Source of the DNA: an uncultured Thermomicrobium sp.
GTDB lineage: Bacteria > Chloroflexota > Chloroflexia > Thermomicrobiales > Thermomicrobiaceae
Reading direction: 5' to 3'
NCBI GenBank assembly: GCA_938028665.1
Contig: CALIMB010000029.1
Location: forward strand, 1 to 36,955
DNA: 36,955 nt
Positions 1 through 8,227 of the stretch are shown in pieces. The notes beneath the pieces are model-generated. The model was not told the DNA's origin, did not search any database, and saw only the letters and a program-made list of their open reading frames with translations. The position numbers were made by a program, and so were the translations under genes. Within the stretch, counting starts at the first letter, position 1, and each line of letters opens with the position of its first letter.

Positions 1-165
1 GTTATCGGCACCGGAAATCACTATGTGCTTGACTGCCTAGCCGGAACCATGCTGGCTATCTCCGCCTGGTACCTTGTCCCTCGTCTGCTAATCCACCCCG
101 CGGAGAATCGCCTCCCTGTACCACTCCCGACAGAGCTTTCGACTCGTCATCGTCTCCTGGGTTAG
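1..165 (+). CDS. C-terminal fragment of a PAP2-family membrane phosphatase (5' end outside window)
   Basis: The frame is open from base 1 to a TAG at 163-165 and encodes the last 54 residues of a protein. It starts with Gly-Asn-His-Tyr followed three residues later by Asp (GNHYVLD) and then a hydrophobic segment. This matches the third conserved motif of the PAP2 superfamily, especially the PAP2_3/inositol-phosphorylceramide-synthase-like branch, where the His and Asp belong to the phosphate-transfer site of a membrane enzyme. The segment after the motif looks like the last transmembrane helix, followed by a short polar tail. Substrate cannot be told from this fragment; lipid phosphate or undecaprenyl/inositol lipid chemistry would be usual for the family. 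It faces the response-regulator gene on the opposite strand. Confidence 0.6.
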   Translation, partial: VIGTGNHYVLDCLAGTMLAISAWYLVPRLLIHPAENRLPVPLPTELSTRHRLLG

Positions 166-206
166 GGCGTCATTGTGTTGCTGACGTTTGGTGCTGCCCT
201 GATTCA

Positions 207-716
207 CTAAAGCAAGTCTGGTTGCCGTACACGATTCCCCTTTGTCCTCTCCGGTTGCTTGCCATTGCCCAGAAGCACTCCTTTGTCAAATGAGAGATCA
301 TCACCCAGACTATTCCCCCGTCTTGTGGGGGATTGTGAGGCGTTCTTCACCTCGGTGAATGTCTCCCTGACTCGTTGCTCGATGATCTGGCCGAGGATTT
401 TCGCCGGGTATTCGCGCAGCACATACACAATCGTATCGTTGCAATATGACGGCGGGAAATGGGTGCACCGAGAAAGGGCGCAGAAAATGATGCGTTGTCC
501 TTCGCCAACGATCCGGTAGAGAAGATCGATGCTGTCGCCGGTACGGAGTGCTGGATCGAGAATGACGGCGTGTGGGTGCCAGCTCGTGAGGAGGTTCTGG
601 GCCGACTCAGTGTCGTGAGCGACTCGGACATTGGCCCAGTGTTCAAGTACACAGGAGATGCTGAGCCGGAATGAGGAGTCGTCGTCGATGATGAGGATTC
701 GCCACGGCTTCTCCAC
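207..716 (-). CDS. Degenerate response-regulator receiver-domain protein
   Basis: This is a 169-residue protein with a receiver (CheY-like) domain. From the GTG at 714-716 the acidic cluster DDD lies at residues 11-13 and the candidate phospho-acceptor Asp at 54, the usual spacing. The switch Ser/Thr is probably Ser82. The invariant Lys of the fifth strand appears to be replaced by Arg at about 101 (sequence LREYP), so phosphorylation-dependent signalling may be altered. After the receiver there is only a polar, probably disordered tail and no DNA-binding domain. The start at 716 has a GAGG six bases upstream and removes a Cys-rich non-homologous extension; an in-frame GTG at 758 is the alternative. 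No sensor kinase is nearby. The family assignment is fairly sure; its activity and partners are unknown. Confidence 0.65.
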   Translation of the reverse strand: MEKPWRILIIDDDSSFRLSISCVLEHWANVRVAHDTESAQNLLTSWHPHAVILDPALRTGDSIDLLYRIVGEGQRIIFCALSRCTHFPPSYCNDTIVYVLREYPAKILGQIIEQRVRETFTEVKNASQSPTRRGNSLGDDLSFDKGVLLGNGKQPERTKGNRVRQPDLL

Positions 717-758
717 GTCGCACCTCGTGCAAAGCACCGCCCTCGCACGCAGTGACAC

Positions 759-1425
759 TTCGGCACGCTTGCCCGCTTTGCCAGAGACCCCTTCGTCCCG
801 GTTCTTCTGCGACTCCTAGCCCTCCTCCCGCCAGGCCACGCGCCTAGCCAAGGCTAGGATGGCGGTCCTACGACTACCGGTTAGCCTATAGCGGGATAAT
901 CCTCACCAACTTTTGGACTTGTGGAGGCAGTTGATGAGCGTCGGCTTGTTGCTCCCGCGCGCACAGGCGCCGCGCGAGGCAGCAAGGCCAGCGGGCTCGC
1001 TTACGAGATGACAGGAAAAGCTCGCTGGATCGGTCGGCTTGATAGCTGTCTGCGAAACACCGGTGGATCGGCGCACCTTTATCCTGGGAGTGTGCAGGGA
1101 GTATGTGCAGACAAGCAGGTTTGGCCAGGGGCACGGAGATGATCGGGAGACGCTGAGAAAAAAGATCGCGCGGCGCTGCGAGAAGATAGCAGCACCGCTC
1201 GCTCGGACATTGGCACAGCGCTTTGCAGCCGAAGCTCCGCGACCGGCGAGACCACGTTGTCATTCTGCAGCACGAGCGGACGTGCCTGGCCGGTCTGACT
1301 GTAGTCGATGCAGAGGAGCGGCTGTCCGCGACGGCCGAGCAACGGGGAGACGAGGGTGCCAGCCAAGGCTTCCCATCACACCAGGGGCCCATACGTCCTG
1401 GACAACGCTGCGGCGACGATCAGAG
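759..1425. other. Gene-poor interval, nothing recognised
   Basis: The frames open here on both strands show no recognisable domain and read as low-quality Arg/Ser/Cys-rich shadow protein. The interval lies downstream of copZ, where a copper ATPase would not be unusual, but no P-type ATPase motif (DKTGT, GDGxNDxP, CPC) could be read in any frame. Confidence 0.4.
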
Positions 1426-1632
1426 TCACGCAGCGATGGTGTAGCCTGCTGCCTCGATCCCCCGGCGCACAAGCTCTTCTGGCAGCTCATCCTCGGTCAC
1501 GACGCGCACTGTCTTGGAGGCGAGATCGACCTCTACCGCTTGGACACCAGCGATCTTGCGCAACTCCTCGGTAATGGCCTGCACACAGTGCTGGCAGCTG
1601 ACGTCCGGTACTGTGTAGATACGCGTCACCAT
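1426..1632 (-). CDS. copZ: CopZ-like copper chaperone (heavy-metal-associated domain)
   Basis: The 68-residue product is one HMA domain. The metal-binding motif Cys-Gln-His-Cys follows a VPDVSC strand start, and the protein ends in the typical GIEAAGY-type strand/helix pattern. Such proteins carry Cu(I) in the cytosol to P-type ATPases or to the CsoR repressor. The ATG at 1630-1632 is chosen because GGAGGTGAG lies just upstream; a start at 1665 would add 11 residues with no homologue and run almost into the operator. A CsoR-like palindrome lies 35 bases upstream of the chosen start, which suggests copper-induced expression. No ATPase or csoR gene is visible in the window, so the partner must be elsewhere. 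A mercury or zinc HMA protein is less likely given the CQHC motif and the operator. Confidence 0.85.
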   Translation of the reverse strand: MVTRIYTVPDVSCQHCVQAITEELRKIAGVQAVEVDLASKTVRVVTEDELPEELVRRGIEAAGYTIAA

Positions 1633-1666
1633 CTTGGTCCTCACCTCCGTCTTTTGCATCACCACA

Positions 1667-1683
1667 ATACCCCCAAGGGGTAT
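1667..1683 (-). promoter_or_regulatory. CsoR-like GC-tract palindrome (putative copper operator)
   Basis: ATACCCCCAAGGGGTAT has two perfect 7-base arms (ATACCCC/GGGGTAT) around a 3-base centre. CsoR-family repressors bind GC tracts flanked by TA-rich ends of this kind. On the minus strand a TAGAAT hexamer lies directly upstream of the palindrome and could be the -10 element, placing the operator at the transcription start of copZ. No convincing -35 was seen. Confidence 0.5.
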
Positions 1684-2109
1684 ATTCTACTGTAAGGATA
1701 CGCTGCCGCGGCGGAAATAGCAAGGTCCTGGTTCAGACAACGACTGGTGCTGCTCTCTAGGCATGTGGGCCGTGGCGGCATGAGTCTTTCGAAGGTGCTC
1801 CGTGTCGACGAGTGTGTCAGGAAAGAGATCGAACCGAGACAAGAGAAAACTTGATACCGGAATGGTATATGGTTAAATTGACGCGATGGTGTGTTCGCCC
1901 GGACAACTTGAGGCCTGGTGATGGCGGCGGAGAAGCGGAACAAACACTCGCACACCCCCGTAGGTCATCAGCAGGACTGTACTAGTCCAAGGTGGGCCGT
2001 GTGATTCGCCGTTAGCCTGATCGCTTGACCACAGTTGCCGATACAAAGTTCTTCTGCTGCCGTGGAGAACGACGGAGCGAGAGATATCGGTCACGCTTTC
2101 GGAGAGTTC
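1684..2109. other. Gene-poor interval upstream of the decayed binding protein
   Basis: No frame gives a recognisable protein. The interval separates the copZ promoter from the start of the pseudogene and may contain that gene's former promoter, but no clear -35/-10 pair was found. Confidence 0.35.
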
Positions 2110-3474
2110 ATGCATCGTTGTCGGTTTCTTGTGATTTCCGCATCGGCTATTGCCAGTGCACTCTTGGCTGTCTGCGCTGGCGGTGGTGCCACTCCGACAT
2201 CAGCTACGGTACCGACACAGGCGCCGACCACATGTCTAACCCTGGTCGCTGCTGCAACGCCGACTCCCTAAGTGGCTGCCACGCCAACAGCCCCTCGGGC
2301 AGTAACGCCCTGGAAGATCCGAGTAGTGATCGCACGGACCGGTAACTTGGTCTCGTCAGGGCGACGGCATATCCAGGGTATGCAGCTTGCGTTCGATGGG
2401 CATGATAAAACACCACGGCCAGGCGCCAGCCCGCGCTGATTCCCGCCAATTCTGCTGGTAACCCTGAACAGGCACTAACGCCCGTTCAGCTCCTGGTAGA
2501 GGGTGAGGAGGTCGACGTCATGACGGACTTCACAATCACTCCTGAGGTAACTAGTGCTCGCAAGGAGCTGCACGAGCAAAAGCAGGTCATGATCGTCTTT
2601 ATGGCCCGTTAGCCACTACTCACTCCTGATAAGGTTCGCAGTCCCTAGATGCTCTGCTGCTGTTGCTGCCAGGGGCAATGTATTCAAGCCCACTGACTTA
2701 TGCAAAATCTGGCTCTCACAATATCGCACTCGTGGCTCCAGATTATCTTCCTGGGGGTACAGTTGTGGAGAAATTCAAGAATTACCTCCAAAAGCCGGGT
2801 GGACAGATTGCCGCGGAGGTCTACTGGTGGCGCGACACTCAGGACTCTGGCCGGTATCGGCAATGGAGTCTGCAAACCGCTGCAAATGCTGACGCGGTGT
2901 GGGCGTGGTTTATCGGGGCCGACGTCATTCGTTTCATGACGCAGTACCAGGAGTTCGGACTCGAGGATTAGTTTCCACTGCTCGGTGGGGCTGAGATCGG
3001 GGGCGGTCTCCACTTGCCTGAGGTCGGTGAGGCGGCGCTGGGGATCATCGGTGCTTTCAATGTGGCTGCCCGTTACGAGCGACCCCAGAATCGTAAGTTC
3101 GTTCAGAAGTCCTAAGCACAAGTTCAATCGTCAACCTGACCAGCTGAGTATTGGGGGTGTGTCAGCGTGATGATCCTGGCTCAGGCGCGGCAAGCGATGC
3201 ACGACGAGACCTCGAACAAGGAGACGTTCGTCCAGGCTAGAAAGCATGTTCGCCTCCAAGACCTGATATCCGAAGTCCCATGCTATCCCGCAGCCCAGTG
3301 CGTCATCACGATAGTTCTCATCCGGCGTGTCAAAAGCTCCCAGATGGGATCCTCCGCAGCGTGGTCCTCGTCGAGTATCCGAACATTGACGAGCGCTCTT
3401 TTGGAAAGTCGCTTTGGCTGATGGGCCTTTGTCGTTCGAGGTTCCTCCCCCGGGCCCATCTTGCTGAGTACTGA
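2110..3474 (+). pseudogene. Decayed ABC transporter substrate-binding lipoprotein (Peripla_BP_6/LivK type)
   Basis: The reading starts at ATG 2110 with a lipoprotein signal (hydrophobic core ending LLAVC-AGG) and a Thr/Pro-rich linker. It then shows consecutive blocks typical of branched-chain-amino-acid-type binding proteins: a first strand (VTPWKIRVVIARTGNL), QGMQLAFD, NPEQALTPVQLLVE, then QTAANADAVWAWFIGAD, YQEFGLED, PEVGEAALGIIGAFN, NRQPDQLSIGG, MMILAQA and CVITIVLIRRV. These blocks lie in all three forward frames and are broken by in-frame stops at 2269-2271, 2437-2439, 2610-2612, 2969-2971 and about 3113-3115, with several frame changes and an apparent deletion between the first and second blocks. 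The last readable block (VVLVEYPNID) is near 3360-3400 and its frame stops at 3472-3474. The gene would have supplied ligand binding to an ABC importer; no permease or ATPase genes are adjacent. Confidence 0.88.
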
Positions 3475-4253
3475 AGCATTCGGTTGTTCAAAGCGCGGCG
3501 GGAGTGTTGATCTTCCGGGTGGAACCTCGCTAGACTGGAAGGTTCTGCTCAGACCAAGATCCATCGGTTGGTTGGCGCGGCGCACTCGGTAGCTGAGAAC
3601 CCGTGGTGGTTAGCGGTCGATACCCACAGTGCTCCCTGCCAGGCGATCCTGTCCCTTCTTGGAAAAGAAAAGAGCCGTCGCGCCGGCACGTTTAGAAAGG
3701 CGTACAGGTCGTGCAGAACCCCCTCGTTGCGGGCTGTTGAGAAGACTGCGTATGCCCTTCTGAGCGTCGCACAGCTCACTACACGGTACCCAGTCTAGGA
3801 ACGTGATCGGGTGCAGGCACGAGAGAGGATGGTGCTTTGGAGCAGCTAGCGGTGCTTCTCCTTCAGTCTTGTGCAAGGCTACCGTTGCCAGCAATGGTTC
3901 CTATGATGCAACACAAACATGTCTACACCACGTCATTTGTGCTCCCTCTGCGTAACATGTCCGCATGAGAAGGTGCGGCCTAGCGGGTGTCATGCAGGCG
4001 GCTCTGGGTGCCAGAGCTCGTGCGTGGATGAGTCGTTGGTGACGGCCCAGTGTGCCGCTTCTTCCGTCGCAGGCTAAGGAGACTTTTGATACGGTATAGC
4101 ACTTGTGTCGATGTGGATCGCTTTGGCTGAGGTGAGTGATGGGCCCGAAGCACCTGCCCAGTAAGTCCCGCACGTCATGCGAGACTCAGCCCATCGAGTC
4201 GGCAGTCATACGGTATCCTAGTTGGGTCGGATATTCCGGGAAGGCTGACAGCA
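3475..4253. other. Gene-poor interval after the pseudogene
   Basis: About 780 bases with no recognisable coding sequence on either strand. Given the decayed binding protein before it, this may be the erased remainder of a transporter operon, but no permease or ATP-binding motif was found to support that. Confidence 0.35.
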
Positions 4254-4994
4254 GTGGAGCTAGTGGTTATCGCAGACCTTGAGGGAATGTCGGGCATCTC
4301 CCGTTGGGAAATTTGTTCCCCGATTCACGCAGAGTATCCGAGGGCGCTTGTCGTGTACCGCGCGGAGGTAGACGCTGTTGCGGAAGCAGCCCGTGCATGG
4401 GGGATCAGGGCAGTGCGTGTCCTGGATTGGCACCAGCGCCTCCTCCCGTCTGAGCTGTTTCCCGAGGTGGTGACGCCCGACGAACTTGTGGCGGAGCAGC
4501 GACCCCGCGTGGCTGTGCTTGTGGGATTCCATGCCCGAGCAGGACAGCGAGATGCGTTTGCACCGTGCACCTTGGTACCTGGCTTGAAGCTGTTTTGGGA
4601 GGAGCGCGAGGCCGGAGAGCTGGCGCTTGCGAGTCGTTGGCTCGGGGAATTGGGGATCCCGCTTCTGCTTGTGACTGGAGATCGGGGATTGACTTCGGAA
4701 GCTGAGGAATGGACGGACCAGACGATGACGGTCACAGTGAAGCAGGCGCGAGTGCCTGACCGAGCCGACTCGTTGGACCTGGAGCGGGCACATCGTGCGA
4801 TTACTGATGCGCTGCAGCGGGTACTTGCTCGTCGCTCATGGTGGTGGGTGTATCGTCCATCGGTACCAATTGAGGTGCGACTGGGCTTGCCAGACGGGAG
4901 CGAGACTTTTTGTAGAGCGAGATCAATGCAAGAACTCTTCAGGATCCTTTCTAATATACTGCGCCCGTTCGGACCACTTGGTCTACCACAGTGA
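4254..4994 (+). CDS. M55-family D-aminopeptidase (DppA-like)
   Basis: The 246-residue protein has the M55 fold signature throughout. The family's zinc ligands can be placed as Asp8 and Glu10 (ADLEG), His60 (LDWHQ), His93 (VGFHA) and Glu122 (GELAL), equivalent to D8, E10, H60, H104 and E133 of Bacillus DppA. Also conserved are the GLTSEAEE-type segment and VKQAR. DppA-type enzymes are cytoplasmic self-compartmentalising decamers that release D-amino acids such as D-Ala from short peptides. The start is a GTG with GGAAGG upstream. No dpp dipeptide transporter genes are adjacent, so its substrate source is not evident. All metal ligands are present, so it should be active; the exact peptide specificity is unknown. 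Confidence 0.85.
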   Translation: MELVVIADLEGMSGISRWEICSPIHAEYPRALVVYRAEVDAVAEAARAWGIRAVRVLDWHQRLLPSELFPEVVTPDELVAEQRPRVAVLVGFHARAGQRDAFAPCTLVPGLKLFWEEREAGELALASRWLGELGIPLLLVTGDRGLTSEAEEWTDQTMTVTVKQARVPDRADSLDLERAHRAITDALQRVLARRSWWWVYRPSVPIEVRLGLPDGSETFCRARSMQELFRILSNILRPFGPLGLPQ

Positions 4995-5890
4995 CGGTGG
5001 TTAGATTTGTGTTGTCTTTAGTGTTCTCGATGATCTACCGGAGTGATATAGGATCTTTCCCAGTTCGGTTACGATGCCGTGTCCATGAATGGGTAGTGTT
5101 GTCTACGCGACGAGTATTTGCGGCATTGGTAAAGGGTGACAGAGAAACCGATTGCGTTGAAGCTTCCAGGATGAGGTCAGAGAGTGAAGCAACTACAATA
5201 CGCTGCGAAGCAGAAGAATTCTGTGTGATGGCAGTTCTTGTCCTCTGATCTATATCGGGAAGTAATCTGATGATCTTTATGGATAGTGGCACAGCAGGAG
5301 CTCCAGCACAGGCTTTTCCTCACTGAACCTTCGGGGAAAGAAGATACGGAGATCGTCGATCTGGCCCGTGTAGATGATCGCTGCTCAGACGCAGTGTCCT
5401 GACGCCGCGCAGTGGGCAAGGTGCATCGTGTGGGAAGGCAACGCCTTGGATGCCCGGCAAAAACAGCCTCCGGCAGACAGCGGTCTCGCCTTTTATCCTT
5501 GCAGCGGTCGAACCGATCCGGCGTATGGCTCAGGGGCTGGCGAGTGTAGGGAAAAGGAATTGGTCCCCGCGCTGAGGCTCGAGTGGTTCGCTTGCGCTTG
5601 CCGACTCCGCCAGGCTTCTCAAGGGGTTGCAAAGTCATCGAGGCTGTTAGCCAGTGGTATGTCTTGGTGAACCAGGTGGTCCGGCGGTGTCCACGGGATG
5701 CGCGTCGGCTAGAGTCGCGCTGATGCGCACGGGAACCGTCATGTTGACAGTCATGTTGGAGGTTTGTCTTTGACCAATACTGGCTGTCGTCATCAGTCGG
5801 GTTCGGTACCTACGCGCAGATGTGAGCCTGCCCGCGGCAGAGTGACGGCTGACCAAGGGAACCACCCGTCGCCACTAGTTGGCGAAGCAA
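4995..5890. other. Gene-poor interval of about 900 bases
   Basis: Frames on both strands are short and show no recognisable domain. The interval lies between the 3' ends of two convergent genes (M55 peptidase and DUF3386), so promoters are not expected here. No clear terminator hairpin with a T-tract was found. Confidence 0.35.
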
Positions 5891-6574
5891 CTAACCGGTG
5901 TTTGACCGTGTGAAGAGCTCGTGCTCGGTGAGCTGCAGTTCTCGGACGTCGATGTGTCCACCGGGGTGGAGTGTGATCGTCCGGTGGCGGGAGAGAAGCC
6001 AAACATCGTTTACAAGGCTGTACTCTGCCGTATGCAACTCCAGGCGCTGAAGAGTTCCGGAGAGAGCCTCGCGGAAACCAACGGCGTAGTGTCGCGGGAG
6101 CACCCGCCCATCCGGGAGTTCCCAATGGTCGAGGACAACAATGGTGAAGCCCTCGGCCCCAACGGTCCGGTCTACCACGGTGATAATGCCATCAGTCACT
6201 CGATACTGCGACTGCATCGGATCGTCCAGGAACTTGAGAATGTCTCCCAAGGGATCATCCTCGCGTCGAAGAAGAGCGAGCCGGCCCCGGGAGGTTACTG
6301 ACCGCGGTAACCGATGAGCAAGTTCGGAGGAGAGGATCTCCCGCACCCAGGTCACGAGGGCCGGTGGCTCCCCAGGAACCAGGTCAATCGTGATGGGATC
6401 GGCCACGCGAACGCTGCCCTCCACTCGGTAAGTCCCATCGCGCGCCAGAAAACGAGCGGTGAAACCGCAGAAGTGTTCCGGATACGAATAGCGGCGGAGT
6501 TCAAGCACGCGTAGTGCCTGCTGTGCTAATTCCTCAGTCGAGTGTGACTGTGGCGTTTCTTGGTGTGGCAACAT
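5891..6574 (-). CDS. DUF3386 family protein
   Basis: The 227-residue protein matches the DUF3386 layout: an early SYPEHFCGFTARF block, a beta strand with TYRVEG, then QSQYRVTDGIITVVDR and a C-terminal strand series with RHYAVGFREAL and LHTAEYSLVNDVWLLSRHRTI. DUF3386 is known mainly from cyanobacteria and Chloroflexota and has no established function. There is no signal peptide or membrane segment, so it is probably cytoplasmic. The ATG start has no strong Shine-Dalgarno sequence. The gene follows the DUF2851 gene on the same strand after 216 bases and could be co-transcribed with it. Confidence 0.75.
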   Translation of the reverse strand: MLPHQETPQSHSTEELAQQALRVLELRRYSYPEHFCGFTARFLARDGTYRVEGSVRVADPITIDLVPGEPPALVTWVREILSSELAHRLPRSVTSRGRLALLRREDDPLGDILKFLDDPMQSQYRVTDGIITVVDRTVGAEGFTIVVLDHWELPDGRVLPRHYAVGFREALSGTLQRLELHTAEYSLVNDVWLLSRHRTITLHPGGHIDVRELQLTEHELFTRSNTG

Positions 6575-6790
6575 GCTTCAGCACTCGTTGGGATACCGTT
6601 ACAGTCCACGTGTTTGACTCGGCAGGGAAGTGGCTGCTGCCCTCGCTGTCAAGGCAAGGATAACACAAAACAGCCTGCGCACTGGTGGAGGCCGAGGAAC
6701 TCGCACTCCTGCCGACGGTTGGCCTCGAACGGTGGACGAGGCGAAGCGAACCGGCAACTTCGTTCCCTTCCTCGGTGTGCAATCTGCGCC
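6575..6790 (-). other. Spacer between DUF2851 and DUF3386 genes with a tRNA/tmRNA-3'-end-like hairpin
   Basis: On the minus strand the stretch reading from about 6730 down to 6683 ends in GGCCTCCACCA, which resembles the acceptor stem and CCA of a tmRNA. It is preceded by a small AGGA/TCCT stem with a loop containing TGCGAGT, like a damaged T-loop. GAGGCC and GGCCTC also form an outer inverted repeat. A TTGACA hexamer on the same strand at about 6645-6650 may be a -35 element for the DUF3386 gene. No complete RNA gene can be folded. Confidence 0.25.
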
Positions 6791-8104
6791 TCAGAGAGAA
6801 TGGGGGGAACTCCGAGACAGGACAAGGTGTGCGACGGGACACTCCCAGCAGCGTCGTTCGCGGCAACCGCGGTGGTGTAGGTGCAAGAGCCCTTGCTCGG
6901 CGCGCGCACTACGTAGCCGAATCGGTGTCGGCCCGCAGACCTGCTCCAGTGTCGCCCGCACAAGCTGGTTACCACGCCCGGCTGGGAGTTCTTGCCAGAG
7001 TTGAGCCGCGGCTTCGCGGAGCCTGTCGTCAGCGATCCACTCTGCGTAACCCAGCGCGAAGGGAATAAGGACATTGGCGATGACCTCATGTGCGCGATCC
7101 TGCCCAAGTGGTACGGGCCCTGTCCTAAGCCATGCCAAGAGCTGCCGATGAGATTGTGCTGTTGCCAGCCGTTCCAGAACGTCAGCAAGAAGGCCACGCT
7201 GAGCTGTGGCGAGGAGGCTAGCCAGGTTCAGCAGCCGTCGCACTGGATGGTTTGTAGGGCGGACACTGGCAAGTCGCCAGAGTGTTCTGGCAGGTGCAAC
7301 AGGCAATGCTAATCTATTCCAGAGAGCCTCGAATTCTTGCCACAGGCGAGCGGGAAGGTCAACCCGTGCCCGCTCGGCGTCCGAGAGCGGAAGAAAGCCT
7401 GCGGTACCGAGCAAGAGTGCGGCTGCCATCGGGAAGCGCTGCTCTGGTGCAAGCGAGTAAAGTCGTGCTTCCAGGTGGAGGAGCGGGAGTGCTTCGGCAA
7501 CCGCGCGCATCCCCTCACGGTTCTGGTGGTAGCCCAGCGCATCAGCGAGGAGCCAAAAGAGTGTCTGTGCCGGCGACTCATCGCTGAGCCGGGCCTGAAT
7601 GCGAGCAACCTTCTCGCGCAATCGGTCGTCACCGGCGTGTTCGAAAAGACGATGAAGAATCTCGGGCTGGGTAGCTGCAATCTCTGGGGCGCAGTGGGTG
7701 AAACCGAGCGCTCCCAGGGGTCGCAGAGATGCCGGGGAAAGTTGCTCGGCTGTCGTTACCAGGAAACGGGCGAGTTCGAGCGTTGGAACACGTGCGCCGT
7801 CGCGTCGGCGAACAGGTTGATGAAGGTCATCCTCCCAGACCGCGTGGAGTACTACGCGGTCATAAGCGGGATCCTCGTGATGTCCGTGCGTGTACCAGTC
7901 TGAGGATCGCACGTGGAGTTCGACATCACCAGAGACGAGCTGTCCGTCGAATTCAAGGAGTGCGCCTGCAAAATCGGGTCCTCGTCGATGTGTCCACACG
8001 CCGCGATAGATTACGCGCAGCGCACATCCGTCGGCTGTGCAGAGATCGGTGGCGAGAGCCTGTTCTTGCCACAGGTAGGCGAGTGTCAGCTCGTCAGGTG
8101 CCAT
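6791..8104 (-). CDS. DUF2851 family protein
   Basis: The 437-residue protein has the DUF2851 hallmarks. The N-terminus has LAYLWQEQ, RRGPDFAGALLEFDG, GDVELHVRSSDWYTHGHHEDPAYDRVVLHAVW, and the C-terminus has the Cys cluster GCRERRCWECPVA. The middle is Arg/Leu-rich helical sequence. The first 100 residues resemble a nuclease-like beta sheet with conserved Asp/Glu/His, but function in this family has not been established. The ATG at 8102-8104 has GGGGGAC close upstream. It is divergent from cofG, sharing a 123-base intergenic region. Confidence 0.8.
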   Translation of the reverse strand: MAPDELTLAYLWQEQALATDLCTADGCALRVIYRGVWTHRRGPDFAGALLEFDGQLVSGDVELHVRSSDWYTHGHHEDPAYDRVVLHAVWEDDLHQPVRRRDGARVPTLELARFLVTTAEQLSPASLRPLGALGFTHCAPEIAATQPEILHRLFEHAGDDRLREKVARIQARLSDESPAQTLFWLLADALGYHQNREGMRAVAEALPLLHLEARLYSLAPEQRFPMAAALLLGTAGFLPLSDAERARVDLPARLWQEFEALWNRLALPVAPARTLWRLASVRPTNHPVRRLLNLASLLATAQRGLLADVLERLATAQSHRQLLAWLRTGPVPLGQDRAHEVIANVLIPFALGYAEWIADDRLREAAAQLWQELPAGRGNQLVRATLEQVCGPTPIRLRSARAEQGLLHLHHRGCRERRCWECPVAHLVLSRSSPHSL

Positions 8105-8227
8105 TAGTCCCCCGTTTTGTGCCGTTAGGATAGCGGATGTGGTAGAGCATACAAATGCTGGCGGGGGATGCTAATCTGCGCCATACTCAGCTTCGCCCGA
8201 GGGAGGACTGAGGGGAGGCGACTCTCA

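Noticed and set aside
1039-1695. 218-residue forward frame across copZ
   Set aside because: It is antisense to copZ and its operator and has no recognisable domain.
5177-5670. Overlapping open frames on both strands between the M55 and DUF3386 genes
   Set aside because: Composition is unlike protein, there is no ribosome site and no domain could be recognised.
7337-7903. 188-residue forward frame inside the DUF2851 gene
   Set aside because: It is the antisense shadow of a well-matched family protein and has no domain of its own.
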